From Shumkonia mesophila (GTDB lineage Bacteria > Pseudomonadota > Alphaproteobacteria > Rhodospirillales > Shumkoniaceae): a DNA stretch of 64,000 bases. The stretch lies in the NCBI RefSeq assembly GCF_026163695.1, contig NZ_JAOTID010000001.1, positions 248,001 to 312,000 on the forward strand, in the 5' to 3' direction. Position 1 is the stretch's first letter, and each line of letters starts with the position of its first letter. A program made the translations under genes and the position numbers. The notes under the pieces were generated by a model, which saw nothing but the letters and a program-made list of their open reading frames with translations, was not told the origin of the DNA and did no database searches. Of this stretch, positions 58,501-61,500 are shown in pieces.

Positions 58501-61500
58501 GCCGATTTCCCGGCCGTTTGCCTGCTCGGCTGTCAGGGTCAGTTGGGCCCCGTCCCCAATATTCAGAGGAGCCTCCCCGAAGGTTAGGGAGGCAGCAATT
58601 CCGGTAAGGTTGACGATTCCTGCGACATCGCCGGCAATCGTCACCGTACCCTCGCCACCAATGTTCTGGCCGCTCGCCTGCGCAGCTGTCAGGGTCAGAG
58701 TCCTTTCCGCGCCAACCTCTTCATTCAGAATGAAGTCGCCGGTCAGGGTAGCGCCGCTGAGATCGAGGTTGGCCGTGATGGCCGAGAAATCGCCGTCTTC
58801 GACCGTGCCGGTCACCACGACGGTGCCGTCGCCATCGACCGTCAGGCCGTCGGCCTGCGCCGCGGACAGAATCAGGGTGTTGTCTTCACCGAGTCCGGCC
58901 ACTTCGAGGGCGACGGTGGGATTCAGGCCCGAAAGATCCAGCGTATCCGCCGGCAACGCCGACATGTCGATGCGAAGCACGCCGTCGTCATCGTAGACGA
59001 TGCCGGCATAGTCGTACTCGCCGGGTTCACTGCCAGTAAGCAGGGTCAGCGCCTTGTCGAGAATCAGGGTCTCCGCATCGGCGTCGTTCGCCACGATCAC
59101 GTCGCCGGCCGCGGCGGCGGCGATGGCCGCCTGGAGGGTGGCGTATTGCGCCACGCCGTGGGCGTCCGCCTCGCCGTCGTCCTCCTCCTCACGCGACCCG
59201 TCGACGATGGCGCCCGGCTGGACGTCGACCACGATCGTCGTCTCGCCGACCAGTTCGCCGGAAACGGGATCGGCGACGGTCAGGGTGAACCGGTATTCGC
59301 CCGGCATGCGCGGGTCGAAGCCGAAACCGCTGAAGAAATCATCCCAGAAGTCGAAGCCGAGGTTCTGCGAATCCTGCAGGACGGTCAGGTCGGAGACCGC
59401 ATCCTGCTGTTCCGGGGTGTAGCCCGGGATGGCGTTGAAATCGAGGACGAAGGGAGTGCCTTCACCCGACGCCGGATTCGTGTCGAGGGCCAGCTTGACG
59501 TCGAAATCACCGATGGTCTTGCCGCTGTCGGTCAGATCGATGCTGTACTCGATGTTCCACTTGGCGCGCAGCGGGTCGATGTTGCCGGGCACGGCGCTTT
59601 GCTGGCCGGCCCCGGCCTCGGCGTGGTAGGAGCCCATGTCAGGCGACAGGTCGTTGCCCAGATAGGCTTCCTTGGCCTTCAGGCCAACCTCGATGCCGTC
59701 CGGGTTGGTATCGATGACAAAGCCGGTGCTGGCGTTGCCGGTACCGACGTTGAAGCCGTTGGCAAGGGTGGCGTTGAAGGCCAGCGTCGAGCCGTCGCCG
59801 AAGACGATCTTTTCGACGTTGGCCAGCGTATCGGTTCCCTCGTCGCCGTCGACGATCCAGGTTCCGGCCTCGCTGTCATAGGAAAGGTCGAAGCCGCCGC
59901 GCTCGCCGTTGTAGGCCACCGTGTCGGTGCCGGCGCCGCCGTCGATCACATCGTTGCCGCCACCGCCGTAGAGGTAATTGTCGGCGGCCGTGCCGGTCAG
60001 CGTATTGTCGCCGTTCAGCCCGGCGTAGGGCCCCGGCAGGGTGTCGGGATAGGCGATGCCGTGGGCGATGTCCCAGGCGATGACGGCGGACGCGGTCAGG
60101 TCCGGATAGACGCCGTCTTCCAGATAGCCGGGGAGGGCCGGCCGGTCGCCGAATTCCTGGGCCTCGGGACTGCGCGGGTCTTCCAGCGGCGGCACCTTGT
60201 TGAGGAACCGGCTGTTGATCGCCGCGTCGCTGAGGTTGTTGAGCAGGTTCTCGTGCAGGCTCTGCTGGCGGGAATCGAAGGCGGGAGTGCCCTCGCCCCC
60301 CACCAGGATCTTGGTTTGCACGACGTCGAGGATCGGCGGGTTGTCGTCGGCGGTGCCGAGGACATTGTCGGCTCCGTCGAGATAGTCGACATAGAGGTTG
60401 GCGAGTTCGACGCCCGCCCTGTTGACGTCTGCATTCTGGCCGAGCGGAGCGGATGCGTAATAGGCGGCGTCCTGGTTCGTCCAGAACAGCTTGAACTTGT
60501 CGGCGTCGCTGCCGGACGCGATTTCGACATGATTCCAGACATCGACGAGGTCGCTCAGAATATTGTGGCCGCCGACCGTGACGCCGGCGAGGTCATAGAC
60601 CGGCAACGCCTCGTTGTCCGAATCCAGCTCATCGAACGCCACGTCGACGACAAGCGTCGCATCGGGATCGACGTCGATGTTGGCGCCGTCGACCTGCTCG
60701 GCGGTCATCTTCAGTTCGGCGCCGGCGGCGACGGTCAAGGTGACTTCCGCGAATTCCAGGGTGGTGGCGATGGCGGTAAGATCGACCGATCCGGTCACCT
60801 CGCCGGTGATCGCCACGGCGCCGTCGCCGACGACGGTCTGGCCGTCGGCCTGCTCGGCGGTCAGGGTCAGGGTCTTGCCGGCCTCGACGTCGGCGGGCAG
60901 CGAGAGGCCGCCCGCGAGCGTGGCGCCGCTGAGATCCAGGCTGGACGTGATGCCCGAGAAGTCGGCCTCGCCCTCGAAGGCGCCGGTCACGACCAGCGTG
61001 CCGCCGCCGCCGATTTCCCGGCCGTTTGCCTGCTCGGCTGTCAGGTACAGCATCCCGCCGTCCTGTACGGCGAAGTCTATGTCGCCGGTGATCTTGGACA
61101 GCAGGCTGTCGAAGCTCGCCTCCGCATTGCCGGTGAGGACCAGCGTGCCGGTGCCAGTGATTTCGTCATAAGCCATCGCCTCGGCAACCGTCAGTTCCTT
61201 CGGACCATCTAGAGTCAGGATCTCGTCGGTCGGCGGCAGCGTAACGGCGAGCGCCGGGTCGATGCCGCTGAGGTCGATGCCTTCCACGCTGTCGCCGGTG
61301 ATGACGACGGCGCCGTTGCCGGTGATGGTCACGCCGTCGGCCTGCGCGGCGGTCAGCGTCAGCGTATTGCCGGCCGCGACGGTGAGGGTGACGTGGCCGA
61401 GATCGGTGGCGGCGGCGAGCGTAATATCGCCGACGATGGCCGCGGTCAGCGTGCCGGTGGCGGTGATCGCGCTCAAATCGACCGCCGTCTCGCCCAGCCC

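Noticed and set aside
51310-58587. A 2,425-codon open frame on the plus strand, antisense to the giant gene
   Set aside because: It is fully contained in the giant coding region, has the low-complexity Gly/Asp/Val/Arg composition expected from reading this repeat opposite, and shows no domain. High GC and biased codons remove stops from the antisense frame.
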